A stretch of 64,000 nucleotides of DNA from assembly GCA_023374025.1 (NCBI GenBank), contig SIJG01000043.1, forward strand, positions 880,683 through 944,682, given 5' to 3'. Positions 48,401 through 59,448 of this stretch are shown piece by piece. The stretch's first letter is position 1. The number at the start of each line of letters is the position of its first letter. A program made the translations under genes and the position numbers. The notes beneath the pieces are model-generated. The model saw only the letters and a program-made list of their open reading frames with translations, was not told where the DNA came from and made no database searches. This DNA comes from Heterodera schachtii (Eukaryota > Nematoda > Chromadorea > Rhabditida > Heteroderidae).

Positions 48401-51400
48401 TCGAAAAACCTTAATTGGCACTTTTTTGTGGAATAATTTATGAAAGAAAATTTTGAATTTGTCATTTGTATATCGCAAATGACAAAGTTCTGCTTTTTGT
48501 CCCCAAAAAGCTGATTTTAGTGCGATGGAATCCTTGGCCGAAGTTATTCTCGAGACTCTCGAGCTTCCCTGGCTCTCTTCTGACTCACTCTGAGCTTCTC
48601 CGTCACTCGGTTGTGCTGTCTGTTCCAAACGGTGTGCAAAAGGGCAATGCCGGGCAACAAATTCACGTCGGCACTGCCGCTAAGAAAGCATTTGCGCCGC
48701 CCATTCTCCGACTGGCAGTAGTGGTCACCTTGCGGGTCCTAAAATTGGGGGGGGGGGGGGGATAAGCCCGGTCAAAAATTGGACAGGAGGAGGCCCGATA
48801 GGGCCTTAAATACGGCATGGCTTCCAAAATCAGTTAAGAAAATAATTTAAAATTACTTAATGACGGAGTCGAACCCGGGGGATTTTGCAAATAAAACTTA
48901 AAACATTTTTGGACCCTTTAGGCCATACATATATAAGTTTTCGTAATTTGAAAACTTGCCAATGGTAAATAGTCGTTCTCTCCGGCCACTTTTGAGTTCA
49001 ACAATTTTCCCGAATCGCCCGTGGCCAGCAATTTGCCGAGAGTTTCCGGAAAAGAGCCTAAAATAAAGAAAATGAGAACAGAACTTTACACTTTCCTTTA
49101 AGTAAATTATAATTGTTATGGTGGATTAAAAATTTATAAGCCTTTTTAAATAAGTAATTAAAACATAATTAAATGAAATTTAATATTTTTCTCCAATTAC
49201 CGTAAATTTGACTGGCGTCCAAAAAGCTGGACACCAAATTTGCCTGCTCTCGTGGGCCCAATGCGCAGTTTTCATGCGGTGCAGCCAAACTACGCGCGAA
49301 AGGGACGCAGCTGATACGAAACGGACTGAAAGGGGAGAGAAATAAAAAAATAATTAAAAAATAATTTTTAAAATAAAAAAATAATTAAAAGATTTTAAAT
49401 AAAAAATAAAATTTAAATAAAACTAAATAAAATTAGAATTTAAAAATTAAAAAAAATAAAAATAATTAAAAAGCAAAAATTTTAAATAAAATAATTAAAA
49501 GTAATTTTTAAATTTATTTAGACATGTTGACAAAGCATAAGTCCCTATTTGTACCCATAATTTGGGTCGGTGTTTGACACGTCAATTGGATCACAGTCAT
49601 CGTGGGCAAAGCCATTGGCACAGCATGGCAACGGCACAGAGGGGGCGCCATCTGTCAATGAAATGAAAATTAAACGGCCTAATTGGCTGAGGCCATTACT
49701 TTTTGGCACAATTTGATTAGGTGCCAAATTGGCCATGTCCGAGCCGATGAAATACAGCCAAAAAGCGCTCATTTCGGCCACAATCGGATGCCGATCGCCC
49801 GTGGGATTTTCGAATAGTTCAAGCGACAATTGGCGCACCGACGGCAAATCTCCGTCTTTTCTGGCATTCATCCGAGCTTGGCCAATTCCATCCGCGTAAA
49901 AGTGCCGGCCCAGCCGTGCCATTGGCTCACCAGCGGTGCCGAAGAGCGGGTGCCTGACATTCGTTGGGGATGGCATATCATTTTTAAAAGAAAATTATGA
50001 TACATGGAAATTTAAAGAAATTTCTTACATTTCCAAGAAAATATTTGTGTTTCTGCCCACCTGACATTGTTACATTGGCCCGACAATGAACGGAAAGCGC
50101 TCGGAGGGCACGTGGCCGAAATTGGGCGCGGACAGTCACGGCCCAACGAAGTGCCATTTTGGACCCGACTGTTCAGCGTGGCGGCGAATGCCGATTCAAA
50201 CTCGGAAATGGCCCCGGCACTGAAAAGGATGCCATAATTAATATATAGCTGGGTTGATCTTTGATTGATAAGGACGTCCTTGAAAATTAATATTTTGGGC
50301 AAGGACATGAGATTCCCAGAAAATTTTCAGGCCAACAATTTCATTAAATTAATAGAAGACGAGAAAATTAACATAAAGTTAAATGGAATTTTCAATTTTT
50401 CCATCCTAAAAAATCACTTTTTGAGGCGTCTGCTGAGTGCCACGGACACATAAGCGAAGTGACTGAGCTTCACGGAAAAATTATGAAATCAGATAGAAAA
50501 TTTTAAATTAATGTCCATTATGATTCTCTAAAATAATTAATTTAATTTTAAAATATATTTAATTATATTTAAATGTTTCTATTTGCCTGTTTCGCCTGAG
50601 CATTCACTGCATGGATTTTGTTGAATTGTGACAATGAAGAAGCCAACGGATGATGCTCTTAATTGGGTTCATAAAAACACATAAATCTCATCTAATTGAA
50701 ACTTCAAGCATAATGTTTTTGAGTAAAATTCATTTTATTTTAAATATTTTGGATAAAAAAGCAATGAAAATCGCTCATTATTTAATCAGTATTAATTAAT
50801 TGGATTCCAACAATTCGAATTTTTAAATATTCTGTCGACAATTTCAAAATTGCTCCTACGCAATTCCGCGTGTTGTCTTGCGTCTGTGTCGTTGTGAAGA
50901 ACAGAGACTTCTTCCCACGATTCTCGGGTGATAATGCGCAACAGTTGGTCATCCACATTTGCTATTGGGATTAAGCAGGGAAAGATAAAGCCGGCGGCAA
51001 TTAAGCCAAATTTGTGAGAGTAATTGCGAGCATAATCAATCAGCAACCAAAACATTCAATCAATTAATTGCATCAAAAGGAAAAATGATGTGGCAATTAA
51101 AGTTTCGATCAGTTAGATCACCATGAAATAATGAATGATCTGATTGAGTTGGTGTAGTTGTGTTTTTTGATCAGCACAAAAATTATGCTAATATGATTTT
51201 AGATAGTTTATTGCCCAACAGAAAAAGTTAACATGTCTTCAAAGTTTTGAGTTTATAATTTTTTGACACTAATTTTGGGACAATTTTGGGAAAATTCATA
51301 AAAAGAAATTTCCTTTACACTTTTTGTTTTTTTTTGTTATTTTTTAATATTTATAGGGAAGGTATTTGAGTAAGAATTTCAATTAGGAAACAACCGTTAG

Positions 51401-51809
51401 GAGGGGAGGGCTGTATTATTTTGTAAAATTGGCAATTTTTGTTAGTGTCCTTAAGCCCTCCTTTACCGGCACATCCCTTCCCACTTTCATTTTGTAATCT
51501 TTTGCATTTTACTTTTAACTTTTAAATGCTTTTCTCACCAAGTGTTGTTGTCCACACCGTTCTGCCGCTGTGCAGTTCGCCCAACGGCGAGGACGAAGTG
51601 GGCGACGACGAGGCGGAGTGGTGCAGCGAAACGCCGTGGAGCCGACCCCGTGCCGCCGCCCCTCCGTTGGGCTGCTGCTCCGTCGGGCACGGGAAGAAGC
51701 TTTTGCCGCAAGGGATTTGCATGGAGTGGCAAAAGTGCCACAGACAAAAGCAGACAATGGTGAATAATTGGAAGTGCGAAAAGAAGAACGATGATATTCT
51801 TAGGATCAT
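38282..51809 (-). CDS. Double-domain animal heme peroxidase, secreted
   Basis: One gene encoding about 1,500 residues: signal peptide, degenerate peroxidase domain 1, linker, canonical peroxidase domain 2 and a Cys-rich tail. Architecture and length recall the two-domain peroxidase of Caenorhabditis (T06D8.10 type, from memory). Such enzymes use hydrogen peroxide to cross-link or oxidise extracellular matrix and cuticle substrates. The start is the ATG at 51809: a hydrophobic leader ([13 protein letters not shown]), then CGKSFFPC, ending at 51539 with donor GTGAGA in phase 1. An exon from 50961 (acceptor [23 protein letters not shown]) fits that phase. Its exit, and any exon between it and 50462, are unresolved. 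From 50462 to the TGA at 38282 all exon phases agree. Separate entries give the domains. Introns carry a MITE and a tRNA-like repeat. Confidence 0.88.
38661..39050 (+). repeat. Palindromic MITE-like repeat, copy 2
   Basis: Outer arms with TTGGTTCTAAGAA at 38673-38685 pair with TTCTTAGAACCAA at 39027-39039 within longer imperfect arms. Inner arms TCTATTAGCCTGCAAAA and TTTTGCAAGCTAATAGA match the repeat at 32253-32385. It lies in the peroxidase tail intron, with no coding capacity. Confidence 0.6.
39482..44257 (-). other. Peroxidase domain 2, catalytic residues retained
   Basis: Nineteen exons: 44257-44222, 44173-44109, 43998-43966, 43717-43482, 43068-42940, 42853-42726, 42611-42557, 42479-42375, 42005-41943, 41845-41810, 41687-41637, 41566-41517, 41380-41268, 41113-41031, 40979-40938, 40882-40824, 40432-40276, 39797-39692, 39590-39482. 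Motifs: [26 protein letters not shown] (distal Gln, Asp, His), [47 protein letters not shown] (catalytic Arg present, the heme-linking Glu position is His), [12 protein letters not shown] (proximal His), [37 protein letters not shown]. Expected to bind heme and be active. The acceptor of the first exon is poor in pyrimidines. Confidence 0.88.
44566..44816 (+). mobile_element. MITE with three 65-bp tandem units
   Basis: Terminal inverted repeats of about 21 bp: TACCGTATTTCTTCGATTATA at the left, and the right end matches it with one mismatch. The element is bounded by TA, as expected for Tc1/mariner-type insertions. The interior is almost three copies of a 65-bp unit containing CCCCCC blocks and a TTTTGAGGGGGG hairpin. 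It sits in an intron of the peroxidase gene, between the linker and domain 2. Confidence 0.75.
44992..45994 (-). other. Inter-domain linker exons of the peroxidase
   Basis: Exons 45994-45816, 45471-45294, 45252-45209 and 45088-44992 connect the two domains. The first starts with the usual peroxidase end motif (Cys, then PTLTFDAWK) and continues [16 protein letters not shown]; the second has [12 protein letters not shown]; the last two read [20 protein letters not shown] and [13 protein letters not shown]. Phases run 2, 1, 2, 1, 2 without a break. The only weak point is the donor of the preceding exon (GTCGCT at 46073), after which reading through would hit TAA at 46058. If that donor is not used, domain 1 and domain 2 would be separate genes. 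Confidence 0.7.
45592..45832 (+). repeat. Degenerate AT-rich tandem repeat
   Basis: Units of about 40-50 bp built on CATCATTTGCTACCGTACTT and TTAATTCTCTRCWGTAT recur four to five times with substitutions. It lies mostly in the intron 3' of the first peroxidase linker exon and slightly overlaps that exon's end. Confidence 0.5.
46074..50462 (-). other. Peroxidase domain 1, catalytic residues lost
   Basis: Exons: 50462-50418, 50219-50061, 49953-49700, 49651-49555, 49325-49201, 49057-48960, 48738-48589, 48281-48157, 47895-47695, 47624-47429, 46934-46794, 46465-46424, 46376-46275, 46138-46074. The fold is clear: [98 protein letters not shown]. The distal-His motif (GQ-LDH) is replaced by [11 protein letters not shown], the catalytic-Arg segment reads [15 protein letters not shown], and the proximal-His motif reads [16 protein letters not shown]. 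So distal His, catalytic Arg and proximal His are all absent, and heme catalysis is not expected. The exon ending at 48960 uses a GC donor (GCAAGT), confirmed by phase. Confidence 0.85.
48858..48930 (-). repeat. tRNA-derived relic in a peroxidase intron
   Basis: On the minus strand an A-box-like TGGCCTAAAGGG is followed about 45 bases later by a good B box, GGGTTCGACTCC. Stems do not pair well, so this is a tRNA-like or SINE-head remnant rather than a tRNA. It lies just downstream of the GC-type donor of the exon ending at 48960. Confidence 0.4.
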
Positions 51810-53560
51810 TTTTCTAAGAGTCTATAATAATTAGTTGAATTTTATTATTTAATTTATCAGGGGAATTTTAAATTTAATAAATGGATTAGGTCAATAATTA
51901 AAATTGGAGCAAATTGCGATTTAAACAGGAAAAAGGTACTTGGATATTGTTAGCATAAAATCCAATGGTTAAATTCAATTGCTTATTAGCTGAAAGAATC
52001 TAATCCCATTAAAAAACTGTTCATTTTTTATTAAAATATTTTATAAAAATTTCACAAATTTGGTATGGACGAGCGAATGAATGACATTGGATCAAAAACC
52101 AACGTTTCGTCGTCGGAGAGGGCTTTTTGACTTTTGTGAGCGGTGGGTCTAACGCATGCAAATATAATTATATTTTACTGCTTCTGTTTGGGAAAGTGCC
52201 CCCCCCCCCCCGCTTTTTGGGCTGCGTCGTCCAAAGGGATTAATTGGGGATTAATTAGCCATCGCCGGGGGGGGGGGGGGGGGGGGACAGTGGGCAGCAG
52301 AAAGAACGAAGGAGAGAAAGCGGTGAAAGCCGCTAACGCTACTTTAGCAATGATCATCATCTTCTTCATAAGCAGAAGAAGAAGCCAAATCGGACCGATG
52401 AATGTGATATATGCAAAAATATGGGGAGGGGGGGGGGAACGAGTTTTGTGTCCAGCCAAAGCCCAAGCAAAGGCAAAATATGCATAAAAAGAGATTATGC
52501 GTGTGTGTGTACTATCGGATTGCCGATGACCAGCAGAACAGTCAGCCGATCGGTGAAAAGACAGCCGAACAATTTGGGGAAAATTGGGGGTGATCAGTGG
52601 GGGGAAAAAGAAGCAGCAACAGCAGCTGATCAGTGACGGCTTCAGCGAAATTACAGCATCAAAACAACGTGACATTTGATCGGGAATTAATTGTTTTGGA
52701 CTTCGCAAAAACTGCCTCTGGTCATCGGTCTGTGATCTGCTGCAACCACTGATCAGCGACTGGCGATCATTGATAAAAGAACGCAAAAATTTGATATAAT
52801 TTTGAAAAAGTTTAAAAATTAGAATAGTACAGTTACAACCCAATTGCTTGCCCTGTTGCATTATTTTCCGGTTATTGTTTTTCCGGGTCCAAGTGTTATA
52901 GTTGAAATTTCCGGTAGAATTACCTTCCGATTGGTACTTTCCTGATCAAAAAGTTATATAGTTAAAATGCAATTGCATTTCCGGGTGAGAAAACGACAGA
53001 CAAAAGGACAAACAGCAGAATTGAAAAATGATTTATTGTATTTTTTGGGGAAAATTGAATAATTTTATTTTGCAATTAAATGCTTATTAATTTGGATTCT
53101 ATCACCTTTTTATGTAAAGGTTTTTTAAGACAAATTCGGTTGTTTTTTTGTAAAACATCATTAATTTCCACAGAAATAGGAAACTAATTTATTAGTTTTT
53201 CCAAAATATTACTTTATCATCCCAATTTTTTGCCGCAAAATATTTGCCAACATTAAACCATATTTTACATCCATATTTTTCATTTTCACTAAAAAAAACT
53301 TCAAAATATATTCTAAAAGACTTCATTTTTTGTAAAAATACATTAATTAAAAATGATTTTTTGCCTAAATTTAAAAAAAATTGTCTTTAATGATGCCGAA
53401 AAATAAATCTAAGTCTCAATGACTTAACGAGTGAATAAAAAGAATTAATGAAACTTTTTTATTAGCCCTAACTTTTGACCAATTGATCAGTGTTTTTCTC
53501 TTTGATCCATGAATTGGCCAAAGCCTTGATAAAACCACTCATCACAGTTTAGGTGGCATT
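51810..53560. other. Upstream flank of the peroxidase gene
   Basis: No gene seen. Holds a C11 run (52200-52210), a G19 run (52267-52285), several TGATCAG/TGATCA strings (52590-52770) and long AT-rich spacer. Any peroxidase promoter should be here, but I cannot point to a specific element. Confidence 0.5.
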
Positions 53561-54290
53561 AGTCAGTCCAAAATCTTTTTTTTTTATTGGTCTAAACCAA
53601 AATTTTATCTGGAAAAGCAAAAATAACATATTTGAAAAGGTCTGAGAATTTCAAAATTTAAATGCGCCTCTAATTTCAACCAAAATGCTAAATTTATTAA
53701 TTTATATTGATTCTAAAAGTTTCTAGGGGGTTTTCGGGGTCGCTGGTCACGAATCTAACATCAATTTCGGACTCGAATAAAAAGTCGAAAATTCAAAATT
53801 TTAAAAAAGCATTTACTAATTGTGCTACTTAAAACCAGAAATTAAAAGACAAATTCATATCTCCAAACTAGAGTGCGACGGGACCGGGAATTTTGGGCAA
53901 AACCGGGACCGGGACTTGCCGGGACCTGAGAAGCCGGGACCGGGACCGGGACCTCAATTTTTTTTCGGGACCGGGACCGGGAACCGGGACCAACCGGGAC
54001 TTTTTAAAAATTCAAAAAAATTCAAAAAATTTTTAAAAAATTCAAATTTTAATTTATTTCAATTGAAAATAACACAAAATTAAATTTTTATTTTATTTTT
54101 TATTTAATAAAATCCAAAAGTTAAAGCATAATTAAATTAATGAAAATTTTCAAGCTAAATTTATTTAAATTATTTTTAAAAATAATCATTTTTGGAATAA
54201 ATGATCGAATATTATTAGAAATTTATATTACTTTTATGATCATTTTTTCGGCGCGCTTTTTGCAAACAACTTTTGTTGAGAAGGGGAGAC

Positions 54291-54317
54291 CGGCGGTGCC
54301 GATAGGCGCCGCCGGGG
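54291..54317. repeat. GC-rich hairpin GGCGGTGCC/GGCGCCGCC
   Basis: CCGGCGGTGCC-GATA-GGCGCCGCCGG is a near-perfect stem with a GATA loop, followed by AAAATTTTTGAAAATTT. Related copies lie at 25291-25320 (reverse), 30576-30602 (AAAA loop), 62126-62150 and half of one at 23137-23150. Confidence 0.75.
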
Positions 54318-54523
54318 AAAATTTTTGAAAATTTGAGTGTAATTTGTTAACAGATTTTCAACAAAAAGGCAAGTTTTTTGGATTTATTAGGCTCAATATG
54401 TACATATTTTCATTTAAAAAAAATAATAAAATATATATATAAATAAAAAAATATATGAGAAGTCATATTTTGTCGATAGGAAAACCATGAATATACAAAA
54501 AGAAAATTCAAAATATTTTAATT

Positions 54524-54594
54524 TCCGTAGAGGGATTGAACCAGGGGAAAGAAGAAGACAAAAGTCAAGGGGACTAGCCACTAGGCCATTTGCA
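54524..54594 (-). repeat. tRNA-like segment (Pol III A and B boxes)
   Basis: A box TGGCCTAGTGGCTAGT and B box GGTTCAATCCC at normal spacing. The anticodon stem is mismatched, although the loop would read TTG. Inside the 811-bp insertion, so probably the head of a short interspersed element rather than a working tRNA. Confidence 0.45.
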
Positions 54595-55239
54595 CAATTG
54601 GTTACGACACTCTTAAAGAATATTTTTAATCATTTTTTTAATGTTTTTTTTCCTTTGACTCCAATTTTCATCACTAATTTTCTCCAAACTGCTTGCGCCA
54701 TAGATGTTCAGAAATGTGTTGAACTTTTGTTATTTTCGCATCGTAAAATATTTTTTTTTTGAAATTCGAATTTTGGACTTTTTTTTGTTCGAATTTAGTC
54801 CAAAATTGGTCGAAATGGATGTCAGATTCGTGATCAGTGACCTCGAAAACTCCTAGAAAAGACATTTTATCATTAAAAACAAAAAAAAAAAATTTTATCT
54901 GGTCCAAACTGTATGTACAAGTACCGAATGTTTTTCAAAAAACCCGTAAGAAATTAAATAGCATTATACCGCCTAAACACAATTCGGAGCTATCTATATA
55001 TATATATATATAAATATATATGAATTTTTTGAAAATTTATTTTAATAAATATATCGCATTTTGTAAAACAGACAGAACGAACATTTGAAATGTACAATAG
55101 CGACACGACAAGACAATACATAGCGAACAATACGAAGGCACAATTAAGTGGCACAGATTCTCTTATTTTATTGGGGAAACAATTTATGAAATGATTGATC
55201 AATTCTCTTCGCGTGGCTTTCTCTGCTCGAATTGCCTCC

Positions 55240-56481
55240 TCACAACGATTTGGTTCTCAATTCGTATGCAGCGGCACATGGCAATTCCCTGAAACAAAGA
55301 AAGAAAAGATTACGTACGAATCGAATCGGACCGATTCCCCGCCCCGTCCATTAACTCACCCAATTTCGTTGTCGTTGAAGCCAATGTGGACCAAATTGGC
55401 AGGAACATCGTCCATAATCTTCGAAATGCGCAGCCAAGCTTCAAACTGTTCATCATCGAAATCCATCGGGAAGCGTACAACCGCCACTTTCGTTTTTAAT
55501 GCTCCGCCACCATTCTTCACTTTGTAAACGCGACTTGACATGGACAGCCGTTCTTGCGTCTGATGGTTCTCCATTTGGGCACTCTCCTTGAAGCTGAAGG
55601 GCAACATCGAGACGACCATGTAATTGACCGGGAACGCAGCCGTGGTGAAGGACTGAAATTTTGGGGAAATGAATAAAAAAATGGTGGATTTAAAGATGCA
55701 CAGCACCACCTTGAACAAGTTGTTCACAAAGTCGTCCCATTTGCCTTCCTTCCATTTGTTCAGCCTCAGTGACACCGGTCCGTGCCCTTCCTCGCGCGGC
55801 GTGTGAACCCACGTGTACAATTCACGGCATGTCGGGTCAACATCAGCATTCTCTCCATCGACAGCACCGTCAGCAGACGAACACTCGGGCAGCATTTGCG
55901 TGTGGATTCGCTGCAGGCCGGCACAGTCGAACAGCACGGTGGGCGACACGTGTTTACGGAGCATGGCCAAGTCACACTTCTTCAGGAACAAAGTGCTGAT
56001 CCCATCCCGCAACAGCGGCCAAATGTGTCGTGCCATCACTTTCCAACTGCGATATTCCGTGAAGTGAGTGGAAAATTCCAGCGCAATGTCTTCGGCGAGG
56101 AGACGGCGAATTGTGCACAGAAAATTGATGACCTCTTCGTTGATGTACCTGCAGAAAGGAGGCAAATGTTTTAAGGTCAATTTGGAAAGCAAATGGCCAC
56201 CAAATGGAGATTGATCGGAAGCCGACGACACTGTCCGGCAATGGAGTGGTGGGCAATGGCAACGTGCTGAAGTCGGAGCCGTCGATCGATGTCATGATTT
56301 CTGCGCCCGATTCTTCCGTCAGCCGCTCACAGATGTGAAACTCGCCGAAGCACCACTTCCTCTGCTCGAAATGCCTGTCCACCAAAGTGTTGAACCGAGC
56401 ATTGACCAGCGCGAACTTCATGCCGACTTCTCCACGATTGATCCATGCCAATGTGTCCAACCAAACGTCGTCGCAGGACAT
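55240..56481 (-). CDS. F-box-like family protein, intact copy
   Basis: Exons 56481-56201, 56148-55710, 55652-55360 and 55288-55240 join cleanly. The start Met lies two bases after a strong TTTTTTCAG acceptor, so the transcript is either trans-spliced or has a 5'UTR intron. The N-terminus (MSCDDVWLDTLAWINRG, then MKFALVNARFNTLVDRHF) is the F-box-like helix region. Later signatures are YINEEVINFL, ARHIWPLLRDGI, VSPTVLFDCAGLQRI, YTWVHTPREEG, FPVNYMVVSMLPF, VAVVRFPMDFDDE. I recall this as an expanded, unnamed family of plant-parasitic nematodes. A role as a Skp1-type ubiquitin-ligase adaptor is an inference. The 36.5-kb pseudogene is its local relative. Confidence 0.75.
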
Positions 56482-57840
56482 TGCTGAAAAAAGGAGTCAT
56501 CCATCATTATCTTTCGAAAAGAAGATTAAGCTCGCTTTCCCACATTTGGCCCATGCGTCGCTGCTGTTGCTGTTGCTGATGATGAATAATGGTGTTGTCA
56601 CTGTGCCGTTTGACTGGTGCCGTTGCGCTCACTTCTGCGTCGGTTGTTTCGGCTGCTGCGTCGTTGCCCAGAAAAGGAGGAAAGTGAAATGAAAATGAAT
56701 ATAAGTGAGGACAATGGCCGAATTTGGTTCCTTTTATACTAATACGTATTTTTTCTTCTGCAAATTTTGTAGTGTTCAGCAAATGCAATTTTCCTCTAAT
56801 GAAATCTGTAATAGGTCCAGGCCGATCTCTACTAATTAGTAATTATCGTTACTGTTTTTTCTAGGGTTTTTTGATTACCCTTTTTTCCACAGGTGAATTA
56901 TGCGTATAAATTGATTGGTTGATCAAACAATGAATTAATTTATTGATTAATTAATTGACATGAATTAATTGATTCATTAATTAATTGATTGATACAAATC
57001 ACCACCAGAGAAAAATTAAACTCAAATTCACGGTCATGAAACCCTTGAATTTCAGGGGTTTTTTGGACCACGGTCACGATTCACGTGACCAATTCACGGT
57101 CACGGGACTGATGCAGCAAAAATGCCGTTCGAAAAATTCAACTTACAAAAGTGGAAATATACATCTCGTCAATTTGGGACAAATGGGAGGGACCACCATT
57201 TCTGTTTATTTGGCATTTGTTTCTCAGGACAAGCATTTCATTTAAATTTCTTGCATAAATTTTTTATAAATCTCGCAAAATTTTTAAGATTTCCCGGCTT
57301 GGCCTACAGACAATACCAAGTGCTTATTTTTAGACTCTCACTTTTTACAAAAAATGCACCAAAATTCACCATTTTTGTTCCGCCTTAACCAAATGATCGG
57401 TCGTCGTCTCTTAACTTTGCCGCCCCCCGCGAGACGGACGGACGATGACAGTCGGTTAGGCTAAGGTCCATCCCCTTTAAAAGATTTTCTTGTATTTTTC
57501 TCTTACTTTGGCGTATTAGTCTTCATTTTTTAATATCTAGAAAGAACTGAATTCAATCTGATGCTAATATGTTTTCTTCAATGCTACCAATTCTTTTCAA
57601 ATTTTGCATATCGATAGAAAAAAAAACTGCTTGGATTAATGCTGATTTTATTAGCTAACTATGCTAACAGTAAAAAGATCTTAGGTTAAACGAAAAACAT
57701 AATTATTTCCTCTCATTTTGGCTTTACTATTTTCATGTCTCTAACACATGAAAAAATATAAACTTTGCAAATGCTAATAATTTGGCTGTAAAGGTACAAA
57801 GTTACGGTACTTAAGTAGTTTACAAACCATAAAAATATTT
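56482..57840. other. Intergenic spacer
   Basis: No gene recognised. Contains ATTAATTGAT-type repeats (56930-56990) and a short cluster of CACGGTCA strings in both orientations (57030-57105). Short open frames here show no domain. Confidence 0.5.
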
Positions 57841-57888
57841 TTTAAATCATATAAAAATTTTTAGGGGGTTTTCGAGGTCACTGATCAC

Positions 57889-58467
57889 TAGGGCCTGTAA
57901 TTATATGGACATAAAATCGCAAAATATGGCCATAAAATATGGACAACAAATCGCGAATATGGACATAAAATAGCAAAAATCTCAAAATATGGATATAAAA
58001 TGGAAAAAATATGGATATAAATTTTTCAAAATTAGGGGTATAATTTCTCAAAATTTCTTCAAATTCGCTAAATGCAAAGTAAAACTTTCAAGAATTGTTA
58101 AATATATTATTGAAAATTATTTTTGAAGAAAAAAACACGATATGTACATTAATCAATATTTTCGACAAAATTTTGATAAAAAATGCCTTTTTCGGAAAAA
58201 TTTTCCGATTTGGGGTCAAAACCCCAATTTAGTTGATGGGGACCGTTCTAATAGAGGTTTTTTGGAAAAATGCCAAAATATGGACATAAAATATGCCAAA
58301 ATATGGAAATATGGACATAAATCGCCAAATATGGAAAAATATGGAAAATATGGATATAGAAACCAATCCTAGAAGCTTCAAACCGAGCTAAAAACATGTT
58401 TTCGTGCGTTTCAGGCTTCCCACAGTCCAGGAAAAAAATATGGATTTCCATATAATTACAGGCCCTA
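57889..58467 (+). mobile_element. hAT-like element 1 (579 bp)
   Basis: Begins TAGGGCCTGTAATTATATGG and ends with its reverse complement, CCATATAATTACAGGCCCTA. It is flanked by CTGATCAC at 57881-57888 and 58468-58475, an 8-bp duplication as in hAT insertions. The interior is made of TATGGACATAAA units. No coding capacity. Confidence 0.75.
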
Positions 58468-58679
58468 CTGATCACTAGGGTTTGTAATTATATGGAAATC
58501 CATATTTTTTTCCTGGACTGTGGGAGGCCTGAAACGCACGAAAAACATGTTTTTAGCTTGTTTTGAAGCTTCTAGGATGACTTTCCATATCCATATTTTC
58601 CATATTTTTCCATATTTCGCGATTTATGTCCATATTTCCATATTTTTCCATATTTTCGCATTTTTATCCATATTTTGGT

Positions 58680-58826
58680 GCTGCAACATTTGCGCCCTTA
58701 CATTTGCGCCCCGAACATTTGCGCCCCTACATTTGCGCCCCTACTTTTGCGCCCCTACATTTGCGCCCCTACTTTTGCGCCTCTACTTTTGCGCCCCGAA
58801 CATTTGCGCCCCTTACATTTGCGCCC
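58680..58826 (+). repeat. Minisatellite of CATTTGCGCCCCTA units
   Basis: About ten copies of a 14-16 bp unit (ACATTTGCGCCCC plus TA, TTA or GA spacers). Its reading frames give strings such as LRPYICAP that are purely repeat products. Confidence 0.9.
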
Positions 58827-59448
58827 CGATTGAAAATTAAAAAAATTTATTCATAAAATTGCCTTTCCCAAGGCTAACGGGGAATTAATATGATTTTTTG
58901 TTTCTTCCATCCAATTATCAATTCCTTTCGGTGTCAGACGAAATGAAATTGCGTGGAGAGATCATAACAATGCTGTTGATTGCGATCATTTTGATCTTGC
59001 TTGTCAAAACGGACAATCAAGTCTTGAATTGCTCAGCCGTTTTCAAGATATTTTTTAGAACGAGATACTTCAGTAATAGGCCTATTGGATCAAGTTCATG
59101 GGGTCTCATCCGATTTCTTGGTTCTCATCTTCATTTTTGATTCGACTAATAATCCTTTAATTGTTTTTCTGCTTTGGTATTTTTATCTTAAATTACGTTG
59201 CCAAAGATTGATTAAGAGCCGAAAATCGCTTGTTAAAACTGGAGTGAAAGCCTTTCAGGCCATTATTAGTGAGTCCTATATTATCAAGGACAAAATCATG
59301 CATATTCTATGTTTCTAGCACAAATAAAGCATGATCATATTTCTTAATAAACCAAAAACATGGAGACACAAAAAGTGAAAAATTTAAAGAAATCACTCCC
59401 ATTATCCCTTGGGAAAGGCAATTTCATGAATAAATTTTTTATTCGCAA

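Larger units (their letters stand above)
53870..54680. mobile_element. 811-bp insertion with 10-bp target duplication
   Basis: Flanked by TCTCCAAACT at 53860-53869 and 54681-54690. The uninterrupted sequence is visible at the related element near 60230, which has a single copy. The insert contains GGGACC-rich units (53878-53997), a GC-rich hairpin (54291-54317) and a tRNA-like segment on the minus strand (54524-54594, with TGGCCTAGTGG and GGTTCAATCCC as A and B boxes). No clear terminal inverted repeats. A tRNA-derived SINE or a Mutator-like remnant would both fit a 10-bp duplication. Confidence 0.65.
53570..54905 (+). mobile_element. Palindromic repeat element split by a younger insertion
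   Basis: 53570-53869 is the reverse complement of about 60225-60520 with few changes, and 54681-54905 matches the other half (60094-60235). Together they make an old element containing GTCAGATTCGTGATCA in both orientations. It is interrupted at 53870 by a separate insertion. No coding capacity. Confidence 0.65.

Noticed and set aside
49555..49976. Reading straight through 49651-49700 in the peroxidase as one exon
   Set aside because: The 49-base segment has GTAATG and GACAG borders, and removing it restores the family pattern [11 protein letters not shown] in the correct phase.
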